The notes under the pieces are model-generated. The model saw only the letters and a list, made by a program, of their open reading frames with translations. It had not been told where the DNA came from and did not search any database. Shown here piece by piece: positions 1 through 8,229 of a DNA stretch of 64,000 nucleotides. The stretch is from positions 2,232,001 to 2,296,000 of the forward strand of contig NZ_JAUSWW010000001.1 of the NCBI RefSeq assembly GCF_030815415.1, in the 5' to 3' direction. The DNA comes from Streptomyces canus. GTDB lineage: Bacteria; Actinomycetota; Actinomycetes; Streptomycetales; Streptomycetaceae. The translations under genes were made by a program, and so were the position numbers. Within the stretch, counting starts at the first letter, position 1, and the number at the start of each line of letters is the position of its first letter.

Positions 1-1192
1 CGTTGTCGTCCACGGCCATCGCGCCGTACACGATCTCGTCCTTGCCGTCGTTCTCGACGTCCCCGACGGACAGACTGTGCGAGCCCTGACCGTCGTACCC
101 CTTGCCGGAGTTGGTGGAGGAACTGGTGTCGAAGGTCCAGCGGCGGGTGAAGGTTCCGCCCCGCCAGTCCCAGGCCGCGAGCACCGAACGGGTGTAGTAG
201 CCCCGCGCCATGATCAGCGAGGGCCGGGCGCCGTCCAGATACGCCGTGCCCGCCAGGAAGCGGTCGACGCGGTTGCCGTACCCGTCTCCCCACGAGCTCA
301 CCGTGCCGCGGGCCGGCACGTAATCGACACTCTGCATCGCCTTGCCGGTCTGGCCGTTGAACATGGTCAGGTACTCGGGTCCGGACAGGACGTACCCGCT
401 GGAGTTGCGGTAGTCCGCCGACGAGCTGCCGATCACCGCGCCCGTCCCGTCGACGGTCCCGTCCGCGGTCTTCACGGCGACCTCGGCCTTGCGGTCGCCG
501 TCGTAGTCGTACACCTGGAACTGTGTGTAATGCGCGCCGGAACGGATGTTGCGGCCCAGGTCGATGCGCCACAGCCGGGTGCCGTCGAGCTTGACGCCGT
601 CGAGGATCGTGTTGCCGGTGTAGCCGGACTGGGAGTTGTCCTTGGCGTTGGTGGGCTGCCACTTCAGCACGAAGTCCAGCGCCCCGTCACCGTCGAGATC
701 CGCGACGGAGGCGCCGTTGGCCTCGTAGGTGTAGGCGACTCCGTCGGGGGTGGTGCCGCCCGCGGGCGGGCTGATCGGTACGTCCTTGTAGCCGGTGCGG
801 AACTGGATCGCGTGCACCGAGTCGGCCTGCTCCACACCGCCGACGATCGCGCGGACCGTGTAGTCGGCCTGGGAGGGGGCGCCGGAGTGGAAGTAGTTGG
901 TGGAGCCGGTGACGGGCGTCGAGTTGACCTTCGTACCGGCCCGGTAGACGTTGAACGACACGTCGTTCGGGTCGGTGCCGAGCCAGCGCCAGCTGACCAG
1001 GTTGCCGGCGTCGGTGTGGACGCTGACGACGCCGCGGTCGAGTGCCTCCACCTGCCGGGCGGTCGCGGCCTCGGCCGTTCCGGTGGCGAGCTGGGTGAGA
1101 CCGGCGGCGACGAGCGCCGTGGCGGCGGTCAGCGCGGACAGGACGGCCCTTCGTCTGCGGCGTGGGGGCGGCTGCGGGTGCGGGTGCTGCAC
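1..1192 (-). CDS. Secreted rhamnogalacturonan lyase, PL11 family (3' end outside the window)
   Basis: This enzyme would cleave the rhamnogalacturonan I backbone of pectin outside the cell by beta-elimination. About 397 codons are visible and the gene runs off the left edge. The GTG start at 1192 follows an AGGAGGT ribosome binding site. The N-terminus has an arginine cluster and a hydrophobic stretch ending near TAEAA, a typical export signal. Next come a fibronectin-like segment (VSWRWLGTDPNDVSFNVYR) and the PL11 propeller signatures YEANGASVADLDGDG, LGRNIRSGAHYTQF and VYDYDGDRKAEVAVKTADG, whose acidic repeats bind calcium. The gene is flanked by a WYL regulator on the same strand. The family assignment is secure; the C-terminus cannot be judged. 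Confidence 0.9.
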   Translation of the reverse strand, partial: MQHPHPQPPPRRRRRAVLSALTAATALVAAGLTQLATGTAEAATARQVEALDRGVVSVHTDAGNLVSWRWLGTDPNDVSFNVYRAGTKVNSTPVTGSTNYFHSGAPSQADYTVRAIVGGVEQADSVHAIQFRTGYKDVPISPPAGGTTPDGVAYTYEANGASVADLDGDGALDFVLKWQPTNAKDNSQSGYTGNTILDGVKLDGTRLWRIDLGRNIRSGAHYTQFQVYDYDGDRKAEVAVKTADGTVDGTGAVIGSSSADYRNSSGYVLSGPEYLTMFNGQTGKAMQSVDYVPARGTVSSWGDGYGNRVDRFLAGTAYLDGARPSLIMARGYYTRSVLAAWDWRGGTFTRRWTFDTSSSTNSGKGYDGQGSHSLSVGDVENDGKDEIVYGAMAVDDN

Positions 1193-1249
1193 GAGACGTA
1201 CCTCCTGGGAGGACGGACGGAGTCCGTGAGGACGTGCGGGTTCCGTTCC

Positions 1250-2206
1250 TCAGTGGCCGCCGCGCGCGCTCGGGTTGCCGTACATTTCGGCCAGTTCCGC
1301 CGCCGTGCGGGCGAGCCGCTCGCGCAGCTCGGGCGGCTGGAGGACCTCGATGTCCGTGCCCATGCGCAGGAACTCCCCCAGGGCGTGGTCGACGGACTCG
1401 ATGGGGACCGTGGCCACAGTCCCCCCGTCCTCGTCGGTACGGACGTCGGCCGCTCTGGCGAGCGTCACGCCCGGCGCCAGCCGCACCACCGCCTCGGCCC
1501 GGTACAGCCGCTCGTGGAAATCCCGCTGATGGGCCGCCCAGTACGCGGCCAGATCGAAGTCGCCGGGGCGCGTGAACTCTCCCTCGGTCACAGTGAGTTG
1601 GAGAATCTGGTCGACCCGGAAGGTGCGAGGCCCCGGGCCGGCCACGACGTACCAGCGCCCCGCCTTCAGCACCAGCCCGTACGGCTCCAGCCGACGCTCC
1701 ACATCGGTCGGCGCACGCCAACGACGGTATACGATATTCAGTACACGGTTGTTCCACACCGCGTCGGCGACCGCCGGCAGATACGGCGTCTCCTCCGCCT
1801 CCGCGTACCAGCCGGGTGCGTCCAGATGGAAGCGCCCGCTGATCCGGTCGGCGTGCGCCCGCAGCTCCACCGGCAGCGCCGCCCGCACCTTGAGCTGCGC
1901 CGCCGCCAGCACCGAGCCCAGACCGAGCTCGGCGGCCGGACCGGGCACACCCGCGAGGAACAGCGCCTCGGCCTCGTCGGCGGTGAGACCGGTCAGACGG
2001 GTGCGGTAGCCGTCGAGCAGCCGGTACCCGCCGGCGTGGCCCGCGTCGGCATACAGCGGGACCCCGGCCGCGCTCAGCGCCTCCACGTCCCGGTAGACCG
2101 TACGCACCGACACCTCCAGCTCCTGCGCGAGCTGGGCGGCGGTCATCCGCCCCCGGGTCTGGAGCAGAAGCAGGATCGAGACGAGCCGACTGGACTTCAC
2201 CCCCAC
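1250..2206 (-). CDS. YafY/DeoR-type HTH transcriptional regulator with WYL domain
   Basis: A 318-residue DNA-binding regulator. Residues 1-60 form a winged HTH_11 domain (RGRMTAAQLAQELEVSVRTVYRD). The middle and C-terminal parts are a WYL sensor domain, with the segment YGLVLKAGRWYVVA carrying the core aromatic residues. Its length is normal for the family. The GTG start at 2206 could instead be the GTG two codons inside. It is divergent from the gene at 2263, and a perfect 11-bp inverted repeat lies in the short gap, so autoregulation and control of the divergent pair are likely. The inducer is unknown. Confidence 0.9.
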   Translation of the reverse strand: MGVKSSRLVSILLLLQTRGRMTAAQLAQELEVSVRTVYRDVEALSAAGVPLYADAGHAGGYRLLDGYRTRLTGLTADEAEALFLAGVPGPAAELGLGSVLAAAQLKVRAALPVELRAHADRISGRFHLDAPGWYAEAEETPYLPAVADAVWNNRVLNIVYRRWRAPTDVERRLEPYGLVLKAGRWYVVAGPGPRTFRVDQILQLTVTEGEFTRPGDFDLAAYWAAHQRDFHERLYRAEAVVRLAPGVTLARAADVRTDEDGGTVATVPIESVDHALGEFLRMGTDIEVLQPPELRERLARTAAELAEMYGNPSARGGH

Positions 2207-2217
2207 AGAATCCCAGA

Positions 2218-2244
2218 CTTCACTGACAGAGGATGTCAGTGAAG
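2218..2244. promoter_or_regulatory. Palindromic operator between the WYL regulator and the 2263 gene
   Basis: A perfect inverted repeat with 11-bp arms (CTTCACTGACA and TGTCAGTGAAG) separated by GAGGA. It sits 12 bp upstream of the regulator start and 19 bp upstream of the divergent gene. The geometry and position fit a dimeric repressor site. Binding by the adjacent WYL protein is inferred, not shown. Confidence 0.7.
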
Positions 2245-2250
2245 CGGCCC

Positions 2251-2262
2251 TAACGTCCCGGC
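2251..2262 (+). promoter_or_regulatory. Possible leaderless -10 element for the 2263 gene
   Basis: TAACGT (TANNNT form) ends six bases before the ATG at 2263 and there is no Shine-Dalgarno sequence. This is the usual layout of a leaderless actinobacterial transcript. No good -35 box is seen, so the call is tentative. Confidence 0.35.
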
Positions 2263-2742
2263 ATGAGCTTCACCGAGAAACTCCTCACCGTCCCCCCACC
2301 CATCGAGGTGGACGGCCGGCACATCAAGCGTTACCACGTCACCGCCGACCCGGCGGGCATCGCGCCCGACGTGGAGAAGGCGGCGTACGAGATCCTCCCG
2401 GAGCTGCTGCCTGAGCCGGACGGCACTCCGCCCGCGACCTTCGTCGTCCTGCACCGGGGCGGCGACGACGGCGCCTACCTCAACGCCTACAGCTGGGTGT
2501 GGGACAACGTCCTGCACTTCCGCGGCGCCTGTGCCGGGCAGCCCGTGCTCGGCTGCCCCGACCGCGACCCCACCCACTTCATCAGGCCCGACCTGCCGTG
2601 GATCGGCTGTGTCTGGGAGCTCCCGCCGATCCTGCACGAACGAGACGCGTGGGTGCGGCATCTGCTGGCCCCCGAAGTCCCGGACCTGGCCGCCTACTTG
2701 GCCGACTCCCTGCCCGAGGGAACCACGGGGGACCGCGCATGA
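2263..2742 (+). CDS. Conserved hypothetical cytosolic protein (159 aa)
   Basis: I do not recognise a named family. The protein is soluble and acidic, without membrane segments or signal peptide. It has two cysteine-containing stretches (RGACAGQPVLGCPDRDP and LPWIGCVWELPPI). It begins a two-gene unit: its stop overlaps the next start in ATGA. It faces the WYL regulator across the palindromic operator and is therefore the best candidate for the regulated target. Codon use is typical of the host. Confidence 0.75.
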   Translation: MSFTEKLLTVPPPIEVDGRHIKRYHVTADPAGIAPDVEKAAYEILPELLPEPDGTPPATFVVLHRGGDDGAYLNAYSWVWDNVLHFRGACAGQPVLGCPDRDPTHFIRPDLPWIGCVWELPPILHERDAWVRHLLAPEVPDLAAYLADSLPEGTTGDRA

Positions 2743-3200
2743 GCAGCCCGCACGACTTCGACTTCTTCCACGGCGAGTGGCAGGTCCGCAACCGCCGCCG
2801 CACCGACTTCCTCGACCCGGACAGCGCCTGGGAGGAGTTCCCGGCGACCAGCCGCTGCTGGCCGTTGTTCGACGGCGCCGCCAACGTCGACGAGATCGAC
2901 ATGCCGCATCTCGCCGCGAAGGGCGCGACCCTGCGGCTGTTCGACCGGGAGAGCGGGCAGTGGTCGCTGAACTGGGCCTCCAGTCACAGCGGCACCCTCT
3001 TCCCGCCGGTCTTCGGCCGGTTCGACGGCGACCGCGGCGAGTTCCACGGCGACGACACGCACGACGGGAAGGACGTGCGGGTGCGGTTCGTCTGGTCCGA
3101 CGTCTCTGACACCGGGGCCCGCTGGGAGCAGGCCTTCTCACTCGACGGCGGGGACACCTGGCTGACCAACTGGGTCATGGAGTTCACCCGGGTTTCCTGA
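2739..3200 (+). CDS. Conserved hypothetical protein, DUF1579-like (153 aa)
   Basis: A small soluble protein opening with HDFDFFHGEWQVRNRRR. It continues with alternating beta-type segments and ends SLDGGDTWLTNWVMEFTR. This resembles lipocalin-like DUF1579 proteins, which typically start with a DF-x-GxW motif and end with a 'DGG-tW' strand. The ATG at 2739 overlaps the stop of the preceding gene, so both are translated together. The 3' end overlaps the convergent methyltransferase by 17 bp. Function is unknown; ligand binding is only an inference from the fold resemblance. Confidence 0.75.
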   Translation: MSSPHDFDFFHGEWQVRNRRRTDFLDPDSAWEEFPATSRCWPLFDGAANVDEIDMPHLAAKGATLRLFDRESGQWSLNWASSHSGTLFPPVFGRFDGDRGEFHGDDTHDGKDVRVRFVWSDVSDTGARWEQAFSLDGGDTWLTNWVMEFTRVS

Positions 3201-3924
3201 AGGCCCGCAGCGCGAACACCGGGTCGGCGCGCGGCCGGTCCTGGTCCGGCAGGGCCTCGAGGCGAGCGGCGAGCGCGTCGGTGCGCGGGTCGCCCGGCGG
3301 CAGCAGGGTGAACCAGCCGCGCCGCAGGTCAGCGGCCGTCCGGCGAGGGCTGCGGCCCTGCCCCCGGCCCGGAAACCGGGCCCGCCCGGCGTCCACCAGG
3401 CCCTGCGCTGCGGCGTGTGCCTCGACGCGGGGCTCGGCGTCCGGGGCGGGCCGGCGGGGGCGCGGGGCGAGGACGGCGTCGATGTCGCTGCCGACGTCGT
3501 GCGCGGCCGCCTTGTCGACGGTGGTGACGTACACACCGCCGGGCCGCAGCACCCGGGCGCACTCGGCGACGATGCTGCGCACGTCCTCGGCGTCGACGAG
3601 ATGCAGCAGCCACACACTGGTCACTGCGTCGAACACCCCGTCGGGGAAGGGCAGTCGGCGGCTGTCCGCGAGGACGATCGTCCCCGGCAGGCGGGCCGCG
3701 GCCGTCCGTGCCATGCCGTACGCCAGGTCGGCGCCCGCGACCCGCAGCGCGGGCCGTGCGCTCGCGAGCCGCCGGGTGACGATTCCGGTGCCGCAGGCCA
3801 CGTCGAGCAGGCGGCGGGCGACCTCGGGGACGAGGCCCAGGACGGCGTCGGCGGCCGCGGCGGCGCGAGGTTCGCCGCCGCGGGTGATGTCGTAGGCGTC
3901 GGCCTCCTTGTCGTAGTCCAGCAC
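3184..3924 (-). CDS. Class I SAM-dependent methyltransferase (246 aa)
   Basis: A Methyltransf_11-type enzyme. Motif I is LLDVACGTGIVTRRL (residues about 39-53), the acidic residue after beta-2 is in AGADLA, and the post-motif segment is RLPFPDGVFDAVTSVWLLHLV. The GTG start at 3924 lies two bases after the stop of the upstream pterin dehydratase, so the two form an operon. The substrate cannot be inferred. The region around residues 135-170 is unusually arginine- and alanine-rich and probably a loop. Confidence 0.85.
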   Translation of the reverse strand: MLDYDKEADAYDITRGGEPRAAAAADAVLGLVPEVARRLLDVACGTGIVTRRLASARPALRVAGADLAYGMARTAAARLPGTIVLADSRRLPFPDGVFDAVTSVWLLHLVDAEDVRSIVAECARVLRPGGVYVTTVDKAAAHDVGSDIDAVLAPRPRRPAPDAEPRVEAHAAAQGLVDAGRARFPGRGQGRSPRRTAADLRRGWFTLLPPGDPRTDALAARLEALPDQDRPRADPVFALRAFRKPG

Positions 3925-3925
3925 C

Positions 3926-4231
3926 TCACCGGGCTCCGTGGCCGGGGGCGAGCGCCTCCACCCTCTGCGCGAGTTCGAAGTCCTTCTCGGTCACCGCGCC
4001 GCCCACGCTGTGCGTGTTCACGGTCAGGGACACCGTGTTGTAGCCGAGCGTGAGGTCGGAGTGGTGGTCGAGCTCCTCCTGGACCCGGGCGATGTGGACG
4101 ACCATCGCCGTGGCAGCGAAGTGCGAGGACAGACGGTAGGAACGGGCGAGGCGGTCACCGTCGAGCGACCAGCCCGGCAGTTCCGCGAGCCGGTCCTCGA
4201 TGTCCTTCTGCGACAGCGGTTCGAGGGGCAT
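3926..4231 (-). CDS. Pterin-4-alpha-carbinolamine dehydratase
   Basis: A 101-residue enzyme of the PCD/DCoH family that dehydrates 4a-hydroxy-tetrahydropterin for cofactor recycling. The signature stretch ELDHHSDLTLGYNTVSLTVN followed by THSVGGAVTEKDFELA contains the paired histidines and the later TH-x-x-GG-x-T-x-x-D motif. The length is normal. No aromatic amino acid hydroxylase is nearby; the downstream partner is a methyltransferase separated by two bases. Confidence 0.92.
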   Translation of the reverse strand: MPLEPLSQKDIEDRLAELPGWSLDGDRLARSYRLSSHFAATAMVVHIARVQEELDHHSDLTLGYNTVSLTVNTHSVGGAVTEKDFELAQRVEALAPGHGAR

Positions 4232-4312
4232 GACGCTGCTCCTTCCTGGACTGCGGGTTCTCCTTCAGCGTGCCACACGGAGCCCACCGAAGCCCTGGTC
4301 AGCCCGGTTCTC

Positions 4313-4349
4313 TTGCCCGGCGTGCCGCCTCGTCGTCTACGGTCCTCGT
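4313..4349 (+). promoter_or_regulatory. Candidate leaderless promoter of the 4350 gene
   Basis: TACGGT at 4338-4343 ends six bases before the ATG at 4350, and TTGCCC lies 19 bases further upstream. No ribosome binding site is present. The arrangement suggests a leaderless transcript. Confidence 0.4.
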
Positions 4350-5147
4350 ATGACCACCACTGCCGCCGACAAGGGCGTCGGCCCCCTGCTGCGGGCCTGG
4401 CGCGAGCAGCGCCGGGTCAGTCAGCTGGAGCTGGCGCTGCGGGCCGACTCCTCCGCCCGGCACATCAGCTTCATCGAGACGGGCCGCTCCCGGCCGAGCG
4501 AGGAGATGGTGCTGCGGCTGGCCGAGCATCTGGACGTCCCCGTGCGGGAGCGCAACGCGCTGCTGCTGGCGGCGGGTTACGCCCCGCGCTACTCGCAGAC
4601 CCCGCTGGACGACCCGGCGCTGGACTCCGTCCGGGCGGGCATGGAGCGGCTGATCCAGGGCTACGAGCCGTATCCGGCACTGGTGCTGGACGCGATGTAC
4701 AACGTGCTCGCGGCCAACCGGGGCATCCTCATGCTGCTCGACGGCATCCCGGAGTCGCTGCTCGAGCCCCCGCTGAACGCGATGCGGCTGACGCTGCACC
4801 CCGAGGGCATGGCCCCCCGGATCCGCAACCTCGGCGAGTGGCGCGGGCATCTGCTCGCGCAGATGGAGCGGCAGATCGCGCTGCACCGCTCAAAGCCGCT
4901 GCGGGAGCTGTACGAGGAGGTGGCGGCGTATCCCGTGCCGGACGCCGGTTCCGGTGAACCGCTGGAAGAGGCACCGTACTTCGCGCTGCCGATGCTGATC
5001 GAGCACGAGGGCCGGGTGCTGTCGTTCATCTCCTCCATCTCCACCTTCAACACCCCCATGGACGTGACCGTCGCCGAGCTGGCCATCGAGACGTTCCTCC
5101 CGGCCGACCCGGCGACGGTCAAGTACCTTCAGTCGCTGGTGTCCTGA
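4350..5147 (+). CDS. XRE-family HTH regulator with MmyB-like ligand domain
   Basis: A 265-residue regulator. The N-terminal HTH covers about residues 10-65 (SQLELALRADSSARHISFIE). The rest is an MmyB-like sensor domain related to PAS folds and thought to bind small hydrophobic ligands; characteristic stretches are YEPYPALVLDAMYNVLAANR and TFNTPMDVTVAELAIETFLPAD. Family members often control short-chain dehydrogenases. None is adjacent here, and the target is unknown. The 3' end overlaps the convergent membrane protein gene by 19 bp. Confidence 0.88.
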   Translation: MTTTAADKGVGPLLRAWREQRRVSQLELALRADSSARHISFIETGRSRPSEEMVLRLAEHLDVPVRERNALLLAAGYAPRYSQTPLDDPALDSVRAGMERLIQGYEPYPALVLDAMYNVLAANRGILMLLDGIPESLLEPPLNAMRLTLHPEGMAPRIRNLGEWRGHLLAQMERQIALHRSKPLRELYEEVAAYPVPDAGSGEPLEEAPYFALPMLIEHEGRVLSFISSISTFNTPMDVTVAELAIETFLPADPATVKYLQSLVS

Positions 5148-5554
5148 CGGGCCTTCAGAGCCAGGTACTGGAGGACGGCGAACCCGGCGACGGTCAGGGC
5201 CTGCACGACGGTCCACACGGCGCCCGCCGTCGAAGGGGTGAGCCACAGGACCAGAGCGAGGCAACTCACCGCGGTCCAGGCGAGGTTGATCTCGACGACG
5301 GCCCGGACCGGCAGCGCGGCGGGGCGGGCCCGGGAGGCCAGCAGGCCGACGGCCGCGGCGTACACCGCGAGGAACGCGCCGAGTGCGAGCAGCAGCGTGG
5401 AGTCGACCCCCGACAGGCGGCCCAGCGGCCCGGAGAGGGCCAGGTAGGCGAGGGCGTTCGCGCCGGTGACGACCGCGTCGAGGGCGAGGAAGCGTCGCAG
5501 CGCGGTGTGCGGGTCGCCGGTGCGGACAAGGGCGGACAGCTGGGCGGCGGACAT
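5129..5554 (-). CDS. Small integral membrane protein with four predicted helices
   Basis: A 141-residue protein with hydrophobic segments at roughly 24-45, 52-73, 82-102 and 112-132. The short polar N-terminus (TGDPHTALRRFLALDAVVTG) precedes the first helix, and the protein ends in a short charged tail. It looks like the widespread four-helix actinobacterial membrane proteins of unknown function. It is transcribed away from the XRE/DUF5753 gene, and a long inverted repeat occupies the shared upstream region. Confidence 0.8.
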   Translation of the reverse strand: MSAAQLSALVRTGDPHTALRRFLALDAVVTGANALAYLALSGPLGRLSGVDSTLLLALGAFLAVYAAAVGLLASRARPAALPVRAVVEINLAWTAVSCLALVLWLTPSTAGAVWTVVQALTVAGFAVLQYLALKARQDTSD

Positions 5555-5606
5555 GGCGAATCACCCTCCGACGGGGTCGAGTTGAGGCACGGAGAAAGGG
5601 CGGGAC

Positions 5607-5644
5607 CCGGGTTCCGGACCGGAGTGCGCCGGCCCGGAACCCGG
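5607..5644. repeat. Inverted repeat with 11-bp arms in a divergent intergenic region
   Basis: Arms CCGGGTTCCGG (5607-5617) and CCGGAACCCGG (5634-5644) are perfectly complementary with a 16-base loop. The repeat lies 53 bp upstream of the membrane protein start and 150 bp upstream of the XRE gene. It could be an operator or an attenuating hairpin in a leader. The remainder of 5555-5793 shows nothing else. Confidence 0.5.
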
Positions 5645-5793
5645 TGTCACCACGATCCCGTCCCGGGCCCGGCCGGTCGATTACCCCCGAAGTAATGCCA
5701 CACGTGGTGAGCGCCTCACCCCCGACCCTGTGAGACCGGAAGCGGAACGTGGCACACTGCCCTGCATACTTCGGCGCGTAGGGGAGGCGTGGC

Positions 5794-6657
5794 GTGAGTG
5801 AGCGGCGGCCTGCGCCCACCGTGGGTCAGGTGGTGCTCGGCAGACGGCTCCAGGAGTTGCGGGAGGCGGCCGGGCTCAAGCGCGAGGAGGCCGCGAAAGT
5901 CCTCCGTGTGGCTCCCGCGACCGTACGGCGCATGGAGATGGCCGAGGTCGCGCTGAAGATCCCCTACGTGCAGCTGCTGCTGTCCACGTACGGCGTCGCG
6001 GAGGAGGAGACGGACGCCTTCGTCGCGCTGGCCGAGGAGGCGAACCAGCCGGGCTGGTGGCAGCGGTTCCACGATGTACTGCCGGACTGGTTCAGCCTGT
6101 ACGTGAGCCTGGAGGGTGCCGCCCGCATCATCCGCTCCTACGAACCGCACTTCGTGCCCGGCCTGTTGCAGACCGAGGCGTACGCCCGCGCCGTCATGGA
6201 GGCGGGCACGATCGCGCAGCAGGGCTGCGACACCATCGAGCGGCACGTGTCCCTGCGGATGACCCGGCAGCAGCTTCTGGAGAAGCCCGATCCGCCCCAC
6301 CTGTGGGTGATCATGGACGAGACGGTGCTGTGCCGGCCGGTCGGACAGGGCGGCGAGATCATGCGGGAACAGCTCGACAGACTCCTGGAGTTCGCCGAGC
6401 GCGACCGGGTCACCCTGCAGATCGCGGAGTTCGCCGCGGGCCCGCACCCGGGGACGTACGCGCCCTTCTCGCTGTTCCGTTTCGCCGAGCCGGAACTGCC
6501 CGACATGGCGTTCACCGAGTATCTGACCGGCGCCCTGTACCTGGACTCCCGCGCGGAGGTCTCCGCGCATCTGGAGGTCCTGGACCACATGACGGCGCGC
6601 GCCGCGTCGGCCGAGCGCACCAAGAAGATCCTGCGGGAGCGCCGCGCGACCTATTGA
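5794..6657 (+). CDS. XRE-family regulator with DUF5753 (Scr1-type) domain
   Basis: A 287-residue protein with an N-terminal HTH (residues about 15-70, LRVAPATVRRMEMAEVALKI). It continues into the DUF5753 domain, recognisable from SYEPHFVPGLLQTEAYARAV and DPPHLWVIMDETVLCRPVGQ. These proteins are abundant in Streptomyces and usually sit beside DUF397 proteins or methyltransferases. Here a DUF574-type methyltransferase follows 101 bp downstream and no DUF397 gene is present. The GTG start follows GGGGAGG. Confidence 0.9.
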   Translation: MSERRPAPTVGQVVLGRRLQELREAAGLKREEAAKVLRVAPATVRRMEMAEVALKIPYVQLLLSTYGVAEEETDAFVALAEEANQPGWWQRFHDVLPDWFSLYVSLEGAARIIRSYEPHFVPGLLQTEAYARAVMEAGTIAQQGCDTIERHVSLRMTRQQLLEKPDPPHLWVIMDETVLCRPVGQGGEIMREQLDRLLEFAERDRVTLQIAEFAAGPHPGTYAPFSLFRFAEPELPDMAFTEYLTGALYLDSRAEVSAHLEVLDHMTARAASAERTKKILRERRATY

Positions 6658-6758
6658 GCCACGCACCACTCGGGCCGCGCACGGCAACCTTCCCGTCATC
6701 CCCCGACGACTTGCGAGCAGACCCCGTCAGGCACCGCGCACCGAGGAGAAGACACCGC

Positions 6759-7568
6759 ATGACCGGATCCGGATCCGAAGCCGCGCCCACCACCGTCGAC
6801 ACCAGCCGGCCGCATCCGGCGCGGGTGTACGACTGGTGGCTGGGCGGCAAGGACAACTACCCGGTGGACGAGGCGCTGGCCCGCAGGATCCTCGCCACGG
6901 ACGGCACCGCGGTGCGCGGGGCGCGCGCCAACCGCCGGTTCATGCACCGGGCGGTGCGGACGGCCGCCGAGGCCGGGATCCGCCAGTTCCTGGACATCGG
7001 CACCGGCATCCCCACCGAGCCGAACCTCCACCAGGTCGCCCCGGAGTCGAGGGTCGTGTACGCCGACAACGACCCGATCGTCCTCCGGCACGCCCAGGCA
7101 CTGCTGCACAGCACCCCCGAGGGCGCCACGAACTACGTGCACGCCGACGTCCGGGACCCCGGCACCATCCTGCGGCTGGCCGCGGAGACCCTGGACTTCG
7201 CGCGGCCCGTCGCGCTGTCCCTGGTGGCGCTCACCCACTACCTGGACGGCGAGCCCGACGGCGACGACGTGTACGGCCTGCTCGCGCGGTACGTCGCCGA
7301 ACTCGCGCCCGGCAGCTTCGTGATCCTGTCCCAGGTCACCCCCGACCTCAGCCCGGAGGCGATCGCCAGGGCCGCGGAACATTTCCGGGCCGGCGGCACA
7401 CCGTTCTACCCGCGGTCGCTGGCCGAGTTCTCGCGGTTCTTCGACGGTCTGGAACTGCTCGGCCCCGGCGTGATCCCGGTCTCCGGCTGGCGCCCGGGCC
7501 CCGAGGACGTGGCCGCCCAGGCGGAGGGCATCGTGCCCGTCTACGCGGGGGTCGCCCGCAAGGCGTGA
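6759..7568 (+). CDS. SAM-dependent methyltransferase, DUF574/Methyltransf_19 family
   Basis: A 269-residue protein with the family opening PHPARVYDWWLGGKDNYPVDE. It has a modified SAM-binding loop QFLDIGTGIPTEPNLHQVA and the VYADNDPIV acidic site. The family is greatly expanded in Streptomyces, and substrates are mostly unknown. The ATG at 6759 follows GAGGAGA. Pairing with the upstream DUF5753 regulator is a recurrent arrangement, suggesting a regulator-effector unit. Confidence 0.9.
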   Translation: MTGSGSEAAPTTVDTSRPHPARVYDWWLGGKDNYPVDEALARRILATDGTAVRGARANRRFMHRAVRTAAEAGIRQFLDIGTGIPTEPNLHQVAPESRVVYADNDPIVLRHAQALLHSTPEGATNYVHADVRDPGTILRLAAETLDFARPVALSLVALTHYLDGEPDGDDVYGLLARYVAELAPGSFVILSQVTPDLSPEAIARAAEHFRAGGTPFYPRSLAEFSRFFDGLELLGPGVIPVSGWRPGPEDVAAQAEGIVPVYAGVARKA

Positions 7569-7776
7569 CCTGACCCGAACGGGTGCCGCCGACGGGTGCG
7601 CTCCGCCGCCCCGCCCTGGCTTCGAGAGGCACGGGCCGGCAAGGGAGCGCAGGTGACCGGCATCCGGACCCCGCCCTCGGGTTCTTCCGGCCCGGCACGC
7701 CCTCGTCCGACCTGCACAGCATGGGCCTGACGGGTGGCCGCGAGGCGGACCCGGGTGCGCTACCCCTACGTCCGCG
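7569..7776. other. Intergenic stretch without a supported gene
   Basis: Together with 7777-7978 this makes about 410 bases between the methyltransferase and the small exported protein. I see no convincing terminator hairpin, promoter or RNA gene. A GTG preceded by GGGAGC near 7652 opens only about 25 codons. A peptide-like string in another frame near 7754 (VRYPYVRGG) merges by eye with the frame beginning at 7777, which may mean a decayed or mis-sequenced small gene. Confidence 0.4.
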
Positions 7777-7974
7777 GTGGCTCCGGTGCTGTACCAGGTC
7801 CACGCGGGCAGCGGGACGGCGCTGATCGCGTTCGTGCCGTACAGCCGGCCGGTGCACATGTTCAGCGCGCCGGTGCCGTACCTGTTCCGCCCGTATGTCG
7901 TGTACCGCGGCCGCGGCCCCGAGGAGCTGGGGCCGCGGCCGGAGCGGCGGGGTCGGGAGAAGACGGGCGCGTAG
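7777..7974 (+). CDS. Doubtful small hypothetical protein (65 aa)
   Basis: This frame has strong G/C bias at third positions and encodes an aromatic, proline-rich sequence (LIAFVPYSRPVHMFSAPVPY) with a basic tail. Against it, no ribosome binding site precedes the GTG, and the frame could extend an interrupted longer gene upstream. I recognise no family. It ends five bases before the convergent small exported protein. Confidence 0.35.
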   Translation: MAPVLYQVHAGSGTALIAFVPYSRPVHMFSAPVPYLFRPYVVYRGRGPEELGPRPERRGREKTGA

Positions 7975-7978
7975 TTCG

Positions 7979-8191
7979 TCAGCCGCCGTCGATGTGGCCG
8001 GCCGGGGCGGCGCCGTCGACGTGGCCGTCCGTGCTGTTCTCGTGGTGGCCGGCCGGGGCCGCGTCCACGGACCAGTCCCGGTTGTCCGGCGTGTCCCAAC
8101 CCCCGGCCACACCCACGGCCGCGGCCCCCGCGAGCAGCGAACCGGCCGCCAGAGCGGCTGACCGTGCGCGTCGTGTCCTGTGGTCACCCAT
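7979..8191 (-). CDS. Small exported or membrane-anchored hypothetical protein (70 aa)
   Basis: The protein starts with a basic segment (MGDHRTRRARS), then a short alanine/glycine-rich hydrophobic stretch (residues about 12-30), and a polar tail rich in His, Asp and Gly. This looks like a signal peptide or single anchor with a small outer domain. It lies upstream of dnaK on the same strand but is the 3'-most gene of that strand block. No family is recognised. Confidence 0.5.
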   Translation of the reverse strand: MGDHRTRRARSAALAAGSLLAGAAAVGVAGGWDTPDNRDWSVDAAPAGHHENSTDGHVDGAAPAGHIDGG

Positions 8192-8229
8192 GCGCGTTTC
8201 CCTCCGTGAAGCCCGCTGCGGCCGGTCTC

